A stretch of 64,000 nucleotides of DNA from the NCBI RefSeq assembly GCF_904061905.1, contig NZ_CAJFCI010000015.1, forward strand, positions 1-64,000. The letters are read 5' to 3'. Every line of letters begins with the position of its first letter. Positions within the stretch are counted from its first letter, which is position 1. Shown here piece after piece: positions 17,730 to 27,602 of this stretch. Below the pieces are notes generated by a model. That model searched no databases. It saw only the letters and a program-made list of their open reading frames with translations, and was not told the DNA's origin. Source of the DNA: Zestomonas carbonaria (GTDB taxonomy: Bacteria > Pseudomonadota > Gammaproteobacteria > Pseudomonadales > Pseudomonadaceae). The translations under genes were made by a program, and so were the position numbers.

Positions 17730-18350
17730 CTACGGTTCCGGGCGCTCATCCTGCTTTCCGTTCGACGCCACCTGCATCAGGTCCAGCCGGCCGTCGGTGA
17801 GGTAGAGGGTCAGTCCCGACTGCGGGTAGAGCCAGGCCTCGCCGCCGTCCGGCAGGCCGAAGCGGGCGCGCGGGGCGCCCAGGCTGGCACTCAGGCGGTC
17901 CTCGCGGACTTCGCTTTCCGGCTTGAGCAGCAGATCGCTCAAGCGGTGCTGGCCGAGCTGTTCGAGGAGCGTATCGCTGAGCACCTGCTCGCCATCCTCG
18001 GCGGTGGCGCCGAGCGCACCCAGCAGGCTGGCGCGCTCCTTGTCGCTCAGCGCCAGCTCGGCCTCGACCTTCCAGCGCACGTCGCCATCCTGCCAGTCGG
18101 CCCGATAGAGCAGGCGCGGCCCCTCCTCTCCTTTCGGTGCCAGCCACAGGCTGCCAGGAGCCCGCTCCCGCAAGCCCTGCACGCTCAGCACGCCGCCAGC
18201 CAGCGGCACGAACAGCTCGCCCTGCCAATCGACCAACCAGCCCATCGGCTCGGCCGGGCGCTGCTGCCACTGGGTCCACAGGCTCCAGGCGCAGATCGCC
18301 AGGACGGCGGTGTAGATCAGCCAGCGGAAGCGGCTCAGGGCGGATGGCAT
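17730..18350 (-). CDS. Conserved hypothetical single-pass membrane protein
   Basis: This 206-residue protein has one N-terminal membrane helix (about 9-25) and an acidic soluble domain, probably periplasmic. I do not recognise a domain. The start at 18350 has GGAG 8 bp upstream. It sits directly downstream of the rpoH terminator on the same strand, a position occupied by a conserved hypothetical in P. aeruginosa, so it is probably a genuine lineage-conserved gene. Transcription may be partial readthrough from rpoH. Confidence 0.65.
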   Translation of the reverse strand: MPSALSRFRWLIYTAVLAICAWSLWTQWQQRPAEPMGWLVDWQGELFVPLAGGVLSVQGLRERAPGSLWLAPKGEEGPRLLYRADWQDGDVRWKVEAELALSDKERASLLGALGATAEDGEQVLSDTLLEQLGQHRLSDLLLKPESEVREDRLSASLGAPRARFGLPDGGEAWLYPQSGLTLYLTDGRLDLMQVASNGKQDERPEP

Positions 18351-18371
18351 GGCGGTGATCTCCAGATAACA

Positions 18372-18397
18372 AAAAGCCGCACCAGGGTGCGGCTTTT
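18372..18397 (-). terminator. Intrinsic terminator of rpoH
   Basis: AAAAGCCGCAC and GTGCGGCTTTT flank a 4-base loop, 16 bp past the rpoH stop. In the minus direction the stem ends in a T-run. Confidence 0.85.
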
Positions 18398-18412
18398 CGA
18401 GGGGGGCGCGGC

Positions 18413-19267
<855 letters not shown>

Positions 19268-19284
19268 TCGAATCCTCCGATTCT

Positions 19285-19300
19285 TGAACTCTCGAGTTCA
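19285..19300 (-). promoter_or_regulatory. Hairpin in the rpoH leader beside the ribosome-binding site
   Basis: TGAACT and AGTTCA form a 6-bp stem with a CTCG-type loop a few bases upstream of the GGAGG at 19274-19278. Structure at this point could modulate rpoH translation by temperature, as secondary structure does in E. coli rpoH. That role is an inference. Confidence 0.35.
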
Positions 19301-19310
19301 GTATTGCCGA

Positions 19311-19337
19311 TATGACATGGAATCTGACTCGAAGTTC
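19311..19337 (-). promoter_or_regulatory. AlgU/RpoE-type promoter for rpoH
   Basis: On the minus strand GAACTT (19337-19332) is followed after exactly 16 bp by TCATA (19315-19311). GAACTT-N16-TCxxA is the extracytoplasmic sigma (AlgU/sigma-22) promoter pattern, and an AlgU-dependent rpoH promoter is known in P. aeruginosa. It would start transcription about 40 bp before the rpoH ATG. Confidence 0.55.
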
Positions 19338-19370
19338 AAAAACAGCCAAAACGGGCGGAGCAAGAACTTA

Positions 19371-20387
19371 CTACTTAGGTGCCAGCTCGCTCAAGTGCCG
19401 TGCGACGGCCAGCCAGGCGCCAATGTAACCGAGCAATACAGCCCCGAGCAGCAACGACAGGCCATCGCCCGCCGGCACGCCGGCCAGCGCGAAGTCGCTG
19501 CCGTACAGGCCGGCCAGGCGCACCACCGCGCCGTTCAGCCAGTCCAGGCTGTAGGCCAGCACCGCCCAGGCCAGCAGGCCGGCGCCGCAGCCGTAGAACG
19601 CCCCCATGTAGAGGAAGGGCCGGCGCACGTAGCCGTCGGTGCCGCCGACCAGCTTGATCACCTCGATCTCGCTGCGGCGGTTCTCGATGTGCAGGCGGAT
19701 GGTGTTGCCGATCACCAGCAGCAGGGCCAGCACCAGCAGCAGGGTCAGGCCGAAGATGAAGCGGTCGCCGAGCTTGAGGATCGCCCCCAGGCGCTCGACC
19801 CACAGCAGGTCGAGCTGGACCTGGTCGACCTTGGGCAGCTCCACCAGGCGCTGGCGCAGCATTTCGAGGGCGACCTTGTCGATCTCCTGGGGCGTGACCA
19901 GCAAGCTGCCCGGCAGCGGGTTCTCCGGCAGGTCCTTGAGCGCCTGGCCGAGCCCGGACTGCTGCTGGAACTGCGCCAGCGCCTGCTCGCGGCTGATCCA
20001 CTGCGCCTCGGCGACATCGGGCATCGCGGCGATCTCGTCGCGCAGCCGCTCGCCGTCGGCATCGCTGGCGTCCAGCTTGAGGTAGACGGAAATCTGCGCG
20101 GCGCTCTGCCAGGAGCCGCCGAGCCGTTCGAGGTTGTGGAGCAACAGCGCCAGGCCCATCGGCAGGGCCAGGGCGATGGCCATCACCAGGCAGGTGAAGA
20201 AGCTGCCGATCGGCTGGCGGACCAGCCGGCGCAGGCTGTCGACCAGGCTGGCGCGATGGCTTTCCAGCCAGGCGTGGAACAGTTCCTGGAAGCTCGGGCC
20301 GTCGTGCTCGCGCTGTTTGTCGGCCTTCTTCGGCGCGCCGCCGAGGCGTTCGGCGGTCTTCTCTTGCGGCGTCTGCGAAGCACCCAT
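19371..20387 (-). CDS. ftsX: Cell division protein FtsX
   Basis: FtsX is the membrane half of the FtsEX ABC-type complex, which activates septal peptidoglycan hydrolases through periplasmic partners. The 338-residue protein has a basic cytoplasmic N-terminus of about 58 residues, then TM1 near 60-85. A large periplasmic loop of about 130 residues (SVYLKLDASDADGERLRDE ...) and three C-terminal TMs follow. The motif NTIRLHIENRRSEIEVIKLV is characteristic. Its ATG overlaps the ftsE stop as TGATG, giving translational coupling. Confidence 0.95.
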   Translation of the reverse strand: MGASQTPQEKTAERLGGAPKKADKQREHDGPSFQELFHAWLESHRASLVDSLRRLVRQPIGSFFTCLVMAIALALPMGLALLLHNLERLGGSWQSAAQISVYLKLDASDADGERLRDEIAAMPDVAEAQWISREQALAQFQQQSGLGQALKDLPENPLPGSLLVTPQEIDKVALEMLRQRLVELPKVDQVQLDLLWVERLGAILKLGDRFIFGLTLLLVLALLLVIGNTIRLHIENRRSEIEVIKLVGGTDGYVRRPFLYMGAFYGCGAGLLAWAVLAYSLDWLNGAVVRLAGLYGSDFALAGVPAGDGLSLLLGAVLLGYIGAWLAVARHLSELAPK

Positions 20388-21055
20388 CAGGCAGCCTCCC
20401 CATCGCCGATCAGGCGTCCGCGTTGCAGGGTCAGCATGCGGTGGCGCATGCGTGCGATCAGCGCCAGGTCGTGGCTGGCGATCAAGACGGTGGTGCCCAG
20501 GCGGTTGATGTCCTCGAACACGCCCATGATCTCGGCGGCCAGGCGCGGGTCGAGGTTGCCGGTCGGTTCGTCGGCGAGCAGCAGGGCCGGGCGATGGACC
20601 ACGGCGCGGGCGATGCCGACGCGCTGCTGCTGGCCGGTGGACAGGTCGGCGGGGAACTGCTCGGCCTTGTCGGCCAGGGACACGCGCTCCAGCGCGGCGC
20701 CGACCCGCTTGGCGATCTCCGGCTTGGACAGGCCGAGGATCTGCAACGGCAGGGCGACGTTGTTGAACACGGTGCGGTCGAACAGCAACTGGTGGTTCTG
20801 GAACACCACGCCGATCTGCCGGCGCAGGAAGGGAATCTGCGCGGTGGTGATCTGCGAGAGGTCCTGGCCGGCGAGCAGCAGCTTGCCGGTGGTCGGCCGC
20901 TCCATCGCCAGCAGCAGGCGCAGCAGGGTGCTCTTGCCGGCGCCGGAATGCCCGGTGACGAACAGGAACTCGCCGCGCCGCACGCGGAAACTCAGCTCAT
21001 GCAGGCCGACATGGCCATTGGGGTAACGCTTGCCGACCTGCTCGAATCGAATCAT
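20387..21055 (-). CDS. ftsE: Cell division ATP-binding protein FtsE
   Basis: FtsE is the cytoplasmic ATPase of FtsEX. The start [14 protein letters not shown] at 21055 gives 222 residues, the family length; the longer open frame upstream overlaps ftsY. Walker A is GHSGAGKST, the signature LSTGQQQRVGIARAV, Walker B ALLLADEPTGNLD, and the switch His is in ASHD. ATGA overlaps the ftsY stop upstream and TGATG overlaps ftsX downstream. Confidence 0.96.
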   Translation of the reverse strand: MIRFEQVGKRYPNGHVGLHELSFRVRRGEFLFVTGHSGAGKSTLLRLLLAMERPTTGKLLLAGQDLSQITTAQIPFLRRQIGVVFQNHQLLFDRTVFNNVALPLQILGLSKPEIAKRVGAALERVSLADKAEQFPADLSTGQQQRVGIARAVVHRPALLLADEPTGNLDPRLAAEIMGVFEDINRLGTTVLIASHDLALIARMRHRMLTLQRGRLIGDGEAA

Positions 21056-22404
21056 GCACGCTCCCGCTCTGCAAAAAGGGCTTGAACGAAGGCTTCGGCC
21101 TCGAAGGTGCGCAGATCGTCGATGCCTTCGCCGACACCAATGTAGCGGATCGGCAGGCCGAACTGCTTGGCCAGGGCGAAGATCACCCCGCCCTTGGCGG
21201 TGCCGTCCAGCTTGGTCAGCGCCAGGCCGGTGAGGTTGACGGTCTGGTTGAACTGCTTGGCCTGGTTGATGGCGTTCTGGCCGGTGCCGGCGTCGAGCAC
21301 CAGCAGCACCTCGTGGGGCGCCGTTTCGTCCAGCTTGCCGATCACCCGACGGACCTTCTTCAGCTCCTCCATCAGGTTGTCCTTGGTGTGCAGACGGCCA
21401 GCGGTGTCGGCGATCAGCACGTCGATGCCACGCGCCTTGGCGGCCTGCACCGCGTCGAAGATCACCGAGGCGGAATCGGCGCCGGTGTGCTGGGCGATCA
21501 CCGCGATATTGTTGCGCTCGCCCCACACCTGGAGCTGTTCGACGGCGGCGGCGCGGAAGGTGTCGCCGGCGGCGAGCATGACCTTCTTGCCTTCCAGTTG
21601 CAGCTTCTTGGCCAGCTTGCCGATGGTGGTGGTCTTGCCGGCGCCGTTCACGCCGACCACCAGGATCACATAGGGCTGCTTGTCGGTGGCGATCGCCAGG
21701 GGCTGCTCGACCGGCTTGAGCAGCGCGGTCAGCTCGTCCTGCAATGCCTTGTAGAGCGCGCCGCTGTCAGCCAGTTCCTTGCGCGCCACGCGCTTGGTGA
21801 GGTTCTGCACGATGGCGGTGGTGGCCTCGACGCCGACGTCGGCGGTCAGCAGGCGGGTCTCGATCTCGTCGAGCAAGTCGTCGTCGATGGCCTTCTTGCC
21901 GAGGAACAGGCTGGCCATGCCCTCGCCGAGGTTGGCGCTGGTCTTCGACAGGCCCTGCTTGAGGCGGGCGAAGAAGCCGGGCCGGGTTTCCTCGCGGGAT
22001 TCGGCGACGGGGGCGGCCGGGGCCGGCTCGACGGGAACGGGCTCGGCCGCGACCGGCGCCTCGACGACCGGCTCGGCCGGCGCCGGGGCATGGGGCACTT
22101 CGCTGCCGATGTTCAGGCGGAAGCGCGATGGCGCGGCCACCGGTTCGGGAGTGGGCGCGGGCTCGGGGATCGGCTCGGGCGCCGGGGCTTCCGGCACGGC
22201 GGCCGGCACGCTGTCGGCAGCGGGCTGCGGAGCGGCTTCCGGCACCGGCTGCGGGGCGGCCTCGGTGACGGCGGGAGCGGTTTCCACCGGCGCTGCGGCA
22301 TCGGCCGGGGTGGTTTCCTGCGGCTTCTTGCGCATCCAGCCGAACAGGCTTTTCTTCTCCCCGGGCGCGGCCGGAGCTTTCTTGTCGTCGTTGGAACCAA
22401 ACAT
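21052..22404 (-). CDS. ftsY: Signal recognition particle receptor FtsY
   Basis: FtsY is the GTPase that receives SRP-ribosome complexes at the inner membrane for cotranslational insertion. I start it at 22404 (MFGSNDDKK...), giving 450 residues. Residues 28-140 form a Pro/Ala/Glu-rich acidic A-domain. The NG domain follows with G1 [10 protein letters not shown] (251-260), G3 DTAGRLHTK and G4 [10 protein letters not shown]. The frame extends upstream to 22563 but only through spacer. It is the first gene of ftsY-ftsE-ftsX and is divergent from the M16 peptidase gene. Confidence 0.96.
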   Translation of the reverse strand: MFGSNDDKKAPAAPGEKKSLFGWMRKKPQETTPADAAAPVETAPAVTEAAPQPVPEAAPQPAADSVPAAVPEAPAPEPIPEPAPTPEPVAAPSRFRLNIGSEVPHAPAPAEPVVEAPVAAEPVPVEPAPAAPVAESREETRPGFFARLKQGLSKTSANLGEGMASLFLGKKAIDDDLLDEIETRLLTADVGVEATTAIVQNLTKRVARKELADSGALYKALQDELTALLKPVEQPLAIATDKQPYVILVVGVNGAGKTTTIGKLAKKLQLEGKKVMLAAGDTFRAAAVEQLQVWGERNNIAVIAQHTGADSASVIFDAVQAAKARGIDVLIADTAGRLHTKDNLMEELKKVRRVIGKLDETAPHEVLLVLDAGTGQNAINQAKQFNQTVNLTGLALTKLDGTAKGGVIFALAKQFGLPIRYIGVGEGIDDLRTFEAEAFVQALFAERERA

Positions 22405-22565
22405 GGGGACGGCTATCTCAAGGTAGCGACGCGCCAGCGGAATCCGTTCGCAACCTTGCGCTACGGATCCGGGCGTGGCCGCCGGGAAAACGAACCAGTA
22501 TCCTAGCACCTCCTCGCCCGCCGGCGCTAAGCCCGCCGAGGGCTGTCCGACAGGTCGCCCCATCG

Positions 22566-23921
22566 ATGAAAATGACTGCCCGCCGCATGGCTGGACTGCT
22601 CCTCGCCACCCTTTGCCTGCCTTTCGCCGCGCTGGCCGCCGAGCCGCAGGCGACCCACGAATTCAGCCTGGACAACGGCCTCAAGGTCATCGTCCGCGAA
22701 GACCACCGCGCCCCCGTGGTGGTTTCGCAGGTCTGGTACAAGGTCGGCTCCAGCTACGAGACACCCGGCCAGACCGGCCTCTCCCACGCCCTCGAACACA
22801 TGATGTTCAAGGGCAGCGCCAAGCTCGGCCCCGGCGAAGCCTCGCGCATCCTCCGCGAGCTGGGCGCCGAAGAGAACGCCTTCACCAGCGACGATTACAC
22901 CGCCTACTACCAGGTGCTGGCCCGCGACCGCCTGGCCGTGGCCTTCGAACTGGAGGCCGACCGCATGGCCAGCCTCCGGCTCCCGCCGGAAGAGTTCGCC
23001 CGCGAGATCGAGGTGATCAAGGAAGAGCGCCGCCTGCGCACCGACGACCGCCCCAACTCGCTGGCCTACGAGCGCTTCAAGGCCATCGCCTACCCGGCCA
23101 GCGGCTACCACATCCCGACCATCGGCTGGATGGCCGACCTCCAGCGGATGACCGTCGACGACCTGCGCCGCTGGTACGAACACTGGTACGCGCCGAACAA
23201 CGCCACCCTGGTGGTGGTCGGCGACGTCACCGTCGACGAGGTGAGAAGCCTCGCCGAGCGCTGGTTCGGCCCCATCCCGCGCCGCGAGCTGCCGCCCGCC
23301 AAGCTGCCGCTGGAACTGCCGGAACCCGGCGAGCGGCGCATCACCCTGCACCTGCGCACCCAGTTGCCGAGCCTGGTGATAGGCTTCAACGTGCCCGGCC
23401 TGGCAACCACCGAGCAGCCGCGCGAAGTGCACGCCCTGCGACTGATCGCCGCGCTGCTCGACGGCGGCTACAGCGCGCGCCTGGCCACCCGCCTGGAGCG
23501 CGGCGAGGAACTGGTCTCCGGCGCCTCGGCCAGCTACGACGCCTTCAACCGTGGCGACAGCCTGTTCCTGCTCTCCGCCACGCCCAACGTGCAGACCGGC
23601 AAGACCCTGGAGCAGGTCGAGGCCGGCCTGTGGGGCCAACTGGAAGACCTCAAGCAGAACCCGCCGAGCGCCGGGGAGCTCAAGCGCGTGCGGGCCCAGG
23701 TGATCGCCGGGCTGGTCTACGAGCGCGACTCGATCACCCGCCAGGCCAGCACCATCGGCGAACTGGAGACGGTCGGCCTGTCCTGGCGGCTGATGGACCA
23801 GGACCTCGCCGCCATCGAGGCGGTGACCCCGGCCGACATCCAGCAGGCCGCCCGCACCTACTTCACCCGCGAACGGCTCACCGTCGCCCACGTCCTGCCC
23901 GAGGAGTCCCGCCATGAGTGA
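22566..23921 (+). CDS. M16 family zinc metallopeptidase, catalytically competent subunit
   Basis: This 451-residue secreted protein has a signal peptide (cleavage near LAALAAE, residue 25). The inverted zinc motif HxxEH is intact as HALEH (His74, Glu77, His78), followed by the distal glutamate region EIEVIKEERR. M16 enzymes are clamshell peptidases that often work as pairs of an active and an inactive subunit. The next gene is such an inactive partner and overlaps by 8 bp, so a periplasmic heterodimer is likely. The natural substrate is unknown. Confidence 0.9.
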   Translation: MKMTARRMAGLLLATLCLPFAALAAEPQATHEFSLDNGLKVIVREDHRAPVVVSQVWYKVGSSYETPGQTGLSHALEHMMFKGSAKLGPGEASRILRELGAEENAFTSDDYTAYYQVLARDRLAVAFELEADRMASLRLPPEEFAREIEVIKEERRLRTDDRPNSLAYERFKAIAYPASGYHIPTIGWMADLQRMTVDDLRRWYEHWYAPNNATLVVVGDVTVDEVRSLAERWFGPIPRRELPPAKLPLELPEPGERRITLHLRTQLPSLVIGFNVPGLATTEQPREVHALRLIAALLDGGYSARLATRLERGEELVSGASASYDAFNRGDSLFLLSATPNVQTGKTLEQVEAGLWGQLEDLKQNPPSAGELKRVRAQVIAGLVYERDSITRQASTIGELETVGLSWRLMDQDLAAIEAVTPADIQQAARTYFTRERLTVAHVLPEESRHE

Positions 23922-25404
23922 GCGTAACGGCCTGCGTTACGGGCTGATCGTCCTGGTCACGCTGCTATTGACCGGTGCCCTGACCCTGCTGGCCAGCCGC
24001 CAGGCCTCGGCGCCCGACACCGCCCCGGTCGCGGACAACGGCACCGCGCCGCGCCTGGAATCCCTGGCCGGCCTCAACGGCCAGGCGCCGGGCCGCCGCG
24101 CCCTGCAGATCCAGACCTGGCATACCGCCGAAGGCACCAAGGTGCTGTTCGTCGAGGCCCGCCAGTTGCCGATGTTCGACCTGCGCCTGACCTTCGCCGC
24201 CGGCAGCAGCCGCGACGGCGACACCCCCGGCCTGGCCATGCTGACCAACGCCATGCTCAACGAAGGCGTGCCCGGCAAGGACGTCACCGCCATCGCCGAG
24301 GGCTTCGAGGATCTCGGCGCCGACTTCGGCAACGGCTCCTACCGCGACATGGCCATCGCCAGCCTGCGCAGCCTGAGCGACCGCGAGCAGCGCGAGCCGG
24401 CGCTGGCACTGTTCGCCCAGGTGATCGGCCAGCCGACCTTCCCCGAAGACGCCCTGGCGCGCATCAAGAACCAGGTGCTGGCCGGCTTCGAATACCAGAA
24501 GCAGAACCCCGGCAAGCTGGCCGGACTCAAGCTGTTCGAACGCCTGTACGGCGAGCACCCCTACGGCCATCCCAGCGAAGGCACCGAGCGGTCGATCCCG
24601 CCGATCACCACCGCCCAGTTGCGCGACTTCCACGCCCGGGCCTACGCCGCCGGCAACACGGTGATCGCCCTGGTCGGCGACCTCGACCGCAGCGAAGCCG
24701 AGGCCATCGCCGCGCAGGTCTCCGCCGCGCTGCCCAAGGGCCCGGCGCTGCCGCCGCTGCCCGAACCCAAGGCGCCGGAGCCGGGGCTGACCCATATCGA
24801 GTTCCCCTCCAAGCAGACCCACCTGATGATCGCCGAACTGGGCATCGACCGCCGCGACCCGGACTACGCCGCGCTCAGCCTGGGCAACCAGATCCTCGGC
24901 GGCGGCGGTTTCGGCAGCCGGCTGATGGAAGAAGTGCGCGAAAAGCGCGGACTGACCTACGGCATCTACTCCGGCTTCAGCCCGATGGCCACGCGCGGGC
25001 CGTTCATGATCAACGTGCAGACCCGCGCCGAACAGAGCGCCGGCACCCTCGGGCTGATCCAGCAACTGCTCGCCGACTACCTGAAGGAAGGCCCGACCCA
25101 GAAGGAGCTGGACGACGCCAAGCGCGAGATGGCCGGCAGCTTCCCGCTCTCCACGGCGAGCAACGCCGACATCGTCGGCCAGCTCGGCTCGATCGGCTTC
25201 TACGACCTGCCGCTGACCTACCTGGAAGACTTCATGCAGGAAGTCCAGGGGCTGACCGTCGAACAGGTCAAGGCGGCCATGGCCAGGCACATCGACCCGC
25301 AGGCGCTGGTGATCGTCAGCGCCGGGCCGACCGTCGAGCAGCAACCGCTGCCGCCGCCCACCGACAAACCCGCCGTGCAACCGCTCGGCGTTCCGGAGCA
25401 CTGA
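23914..25404 (+). CDS. M16 family peptidase-like protein lacking the zinc motif
   Basis: This 496-residue protein has an N-terminal membrane anchor or uncleaved signal (about 9-27) and an M16 fold. At the place of HxxEH it reads GLAMLTNAMLNEG, so it cannot bind zinc and is probably the non-catalytic half of a heterodimer. The C-terminal half keeps GGGGFGSRLMEEVREKRGLTY, the R/Y substrate-binding motif typical of the inactive M16B subunit. It overlaps the active subunit gene by 8 bp and rsmD by one base (TGATG). Confidence 0.9.
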   Translation: MSERNGLRYGLIVLVTLLLTGALTLLASRQASAPDTAPVADNGTAPRLESLAGLNGQAPGRRALQIQTWHTAEGTKVLFVEARQLPMFDLRLTFAAGSSRDGDTPGLAMLTNAMLNEGVPGKDVTAIAEGFEDLGADFGNGSYRDMAIASLRSLSDREQREPALALFAQVIGQPTFPEDALARIKNQVLAGFEYQKQNPGKLAGLKLFERLYGEHPYGHPSEGTERSIPPITTAQLRDFHARAYAAGNTVIALVGDLDRSEAEAIAAQVSAALPKGPALPPLPEPKAPEPGLTHIEFPSKQTHLMIAELGIDRRDPDYAALSLGNQILGGGGFGSRLMEEVREKRGLTYGIYSGFSPMATRGPFMINVQTRAEQSAGTLGLIQQLLADYLKEGPTQKELDDAKREMAGSFPLSTASNADIVGQLGSIGFYDLPLTYLEDFMQEVQGLTVEQVKAAMARHIDPQALVIVSAGPTVEQQPLPPPTDKPAVQPLGVPEH

Positions 25405-26000
25405 TGGCCAGGCGACCCACGAAACCCGCACGCAACCACGGCGGCCAGGGCCAGGTACGGATCATCGGCGGCCAGTGGCGCAGCCGGCGCTTCCCGGTGC
25501 CCGACGGCCCGGGCCTGCGGCCGACCCCGGACCGCGTGCGCGAAACCCTGTTCAACTGGCTGGCGCCCTACGTGGAAGGCGCCCGGGTACTCGACCCCTT
25601 CGTCGGCAGCGGCGCGCTGTACCTGGAAGCCCTGTCGCGCGGCGCCGCCCAGGCCCTTGCGCTGGACAGCAACGCCGCAGCGATCGCCACCCTGCGCCAG
25701 ACCCTGCAAACCCTGGACTGCCCCGACGGACAACTCCACCAGGGCGACGCCCTGCGCTACCTGGAAGGCCAGCCGGCGACACCGTTCGACCTGGTGTTCC
25801 TCGACCCGCCCTTCCACCAGAACCTGCTGCTGCCCGCCTGCCAGTTGCTGGAAACCCGCGGCTGGCTGGCCCCGCATGCCTGGATCTACTGCGAAAGCGA
25901 AGCCGCCCCCTCCGCCCTCGGCCTCCCACCCAACTGGCGCCTGCACCGCGAGAAACAGACCGGGCAGGTCTACTACTCGCTGTGGGAGCGCCAACCGTAG
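25404..26000 (+). CDS. rsmD: 16S rRNA (guanine966-N2)-methyltransferase RsmD
   Basis: RsmD methylates G966 of 16S rRNA. The 198-residue protein has RIIGGQWRSRRFPV and RPTPDRVRETLFNWL near the N-terminus, the SAM motif VLDPFVGSGALYLEAL, and the catalytic DPPF in FLDPPFHQNLL. It is translationally coupled to the upstream M16 gene by TGATG. Its TAG stop is the TAG of a GTAG-starting repeat element (25997-26065), so the last codons before it may have been altered by repeat insertion. Confidence 0.94.
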   Translation: MARRPTKPARNHGGQGQVRIIGGQWRSRRFPVPDGPGLRPTPDRVRETLFNWLAPYVEGARVLDPFVGSGALYLEALSRGAAQALALDSNAAAIATLRQTLQTLDCPDGQLHQGDALRYLEGQPATPFDLVFLDPPFHQNLLLPACQLLETRGWLAPHAWIYCESEAAPSALGLPPNWRLHREKQTGQVYYSLWERQP

Positions 26001-26065
26001 GGTGGAAAACCGCGAAGCGTTTTCCACCACGCGCTGGTGGATGTAAAAAGCAACATCCACCCTAC
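25997..26065. repeat. BIME-like GTAG...CTAC element overlapping the rsmD stop
   Basis: GTAGGGTGGAAAACCGCGAA opens the element and CATCCACCCTAC closes it, with internal TTTTCCACC and GGTGGATG arms. The same two half-elements occur in the other order at 42460-42530, after rlmI. The outer GTAG tetranucleotides are those recognised by REP-associated transposases. Confidence 0.85.
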
Positions 26066-26079
26066 GAAAGCCATCCCGC

Positions 26080-27066
26080 ATGAACACCGCCCCCTTCCAC
26101 CCCGCCTGGTGGCTTCCCGGCCCGCACTTGCAGACGCTGTGGGCGCCGTTCTTCCGGCGTGCGCCGCAACTGGTGCGGCGCCGTGAGCGGTTGTGGCTGG
26201 AGGATGGGGATTTCCTCGATATCGACTGGTACGGCCCGCACGACGCCCAGGCGCCATTGGTGCTGGTGCTGCACGGGTTGACCGGCTCCTCGGAGTCGCA
26301 CTACGTGCTCGGCCTGCAACAGCGCCTGGCCGAACGCGGCTGGGCCAGCGCGGCGCTGAACTGGCGCGGTTGCTCGGGCGAGCCGAACCTGTTGCCGCGC
26401 GGTTACCACTCCGGGGTCAGCGAGGACCTGGCCGCCACCATCGCCCACCTGCGCGCCTGCCGGCCGCTGGCGCCGTTGTATGCGGTGGGTTATTCGCTGG
26501 GCGGCAACGTGCTGCTCAAGCACCTCGGCGAGACCGGCGAGGAGTGCGGCCTGCGCGCGGCAGCGGCGGTGTCGGTGCCGTTCCGCCTGGACCAGTGCGC
26601 CGACCGCATCGGCATCGGCTTCTCGCAGGTCTACCAGCGCCATTTCATGACCGAGATGGTCGCCTACGTGCAGCGCAAGCAGCAGCGCTTCCAGCAGTTG
26701 CGCGAGGATGCCCACCTGGCCGCCCTGCAACGCCTCGGCCCGCTCGACGGCCTGCGCACCTTCTGGGACTTCGACGGACGCATCACCGCGCCGCTGCACG
26801 GTTTCGCCGACGCCGAGGACTACTACCGGCGCGCCTCCTGCCGCTATTACCTGGGCGGCATCCGCGTGCCGGCGCTGATCGTCCAGTCCGCCGACGATCC
26901 CTTCGTGTTCCGCCACAGCCTGCCCGAGGCCGGCGAGCTGGCGGCCGGCGTCGAGTTCGAGCTGCACGCGCGCGGTGGGCATGTCGGTTTCATCGAGGGC
27001 TCGCCGCGCCGGCCGGGTTTCTACCTGGAGCGGCGGGTTCCGGAGTGGCTGGCGACGCAGGGCTAG
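26080..27066 (+). CDS. YheT-type alpha/beta hydrolase
   Basis: This 328-residue cytoplasmic alpha/beta hydrolase belongs to the YheT/ABHD1-3 group of putative lipases or esterases. The N-terminal PAWWLPGPHLQTLW motif is diagnostic. The oxyanion region is VLHGLTGSSES, the nucleophile Ser139 is in GYSLGGN, the Asp is probably in QSADDPF, and the His is in GGHVGFIEG. Its end overlaps the end of the convergent XRE-type gene by 4 bp. The substrate is not evident. Confidence 0.87.
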   Translation: MNTAPFHPAWWLPGPHLQTLWAPFFRRAPQLVRRRERLWLEDGDFLDIDWYGPHDAQAPLVLVLHGLTGSSESHYVLGLQQRLAERGWASAALNWRGCSGEPNLLPRGYHSGVSEDLAATIAHLRACRPLAPLYAVGYSLGGNVLLKHLGETGEECGLRAAAAVSVPFRLDQCADRIGIGFSQVYQRHFMTEMVAYVQRKQQRFQQLREDAHLAALQRLGPLDGLRTFWDFDGRITAPLHGFADAEDYYRRASCRYYLGGIRVPALIVQSADDPFVFRHSLPEAGELAAGVEFELHARGGHVGFIEGSPRRPGFYLERRVPEWLATQG

Positions 27067-27470
27067 GACTTGGAGGGGTCTTGCTCGGCCGATTTGGCGA
27101 AGGCGAGAATGACTTCGCGGACGATCTTGCGCTGCGGCAGGGGCAAAGCCAGGTAGGCTTCGAAGGTCTGGCGTTCCTGGTAATAGCGGGAGTCTTCCCA
27201 GACGCCACGGTTCTCGCGCAGTTGCCTGACCGCCCAGTCGCCGAAGCGCAGCGCCTGCGGCTCCACGCCCAGCCACTCGGCCAGCACCTGGAGCTTGTCC
27301 TGGGAAGGAATGGACAGTCCGCGCAGCCAGCGCGAGACAGCCTGGAAGGATACCGAGCGCCCCCAGTAGCGGGAGTTGAATTCCCGCTCCAGCACGGCAG
27401 GGCGGACGGGATAGCCTGCGGCCTGCATGGCGGCTTTCAAGCGTTCGGCGAATTCAGCTTTTTCGTTCAT
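27063..27470 (-). CDS. XRE-like helix-turn-helix regulator
   Basis: This 135-residue protein has a helix-turn-helix near residues 30-65 (VSFQAVSRWLRGLSIPSQD, then KLQVLAEWLGVEP), resembling Cro/C1-type and phage-related regulators. The C-terminal half (YYQERQTFEAYLALPLPQRK) is a short helical domain. The ATG at 27470 is preferred; the frame upstream to 27521 runs through the operator-like region. It is divergent from a 53-residue basic protein, and two inverted repeats lie between them, which suggests autoregulation and joint control. Confidence 0.75.
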   Translation of the reverse strand: MNEKAEFAERLKAAMQAAGYPVRPAVLEREFNSRYWGRSVSFQAVSRWLRGLSIPSQDKLQVLAEWLGVEPQALRFGDWAVRQLRENRGVWEDSRYYQERQTFEAYLALPLPQRKIVREVILAFAKSAEQDPSKS

Positions 27471-27532
27471 GGAAGCAAAGCTAAATTCTGCTTCCATCAC
27501 AAATTTAACCTTCGATTCCAAATTTTATGGAA
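27471..27532. promoter_or_regulatory. Two inverted repeats between the XRE regulator and the small gene
   Basis: GGAAGCA (27471-27477) is inverted as TGCTTCC (27489-27495), and TTCCA (27516-27520) as TGGAA (27528-27532). Both sit in an A+T-rich pocket that contrasts with its G+C-rich surroundings. The arms share a GGAA/TTCC core, as expected for repeated binding sites of one regulator. Confidence 0.5.
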
Positions 27533-27602
27533 GATTTGATTTAATCGGCGAGACATTCAGGCCATGGAGTACTGGAACGAGGCCACCGACCAAGGAAAGG
27601 AC

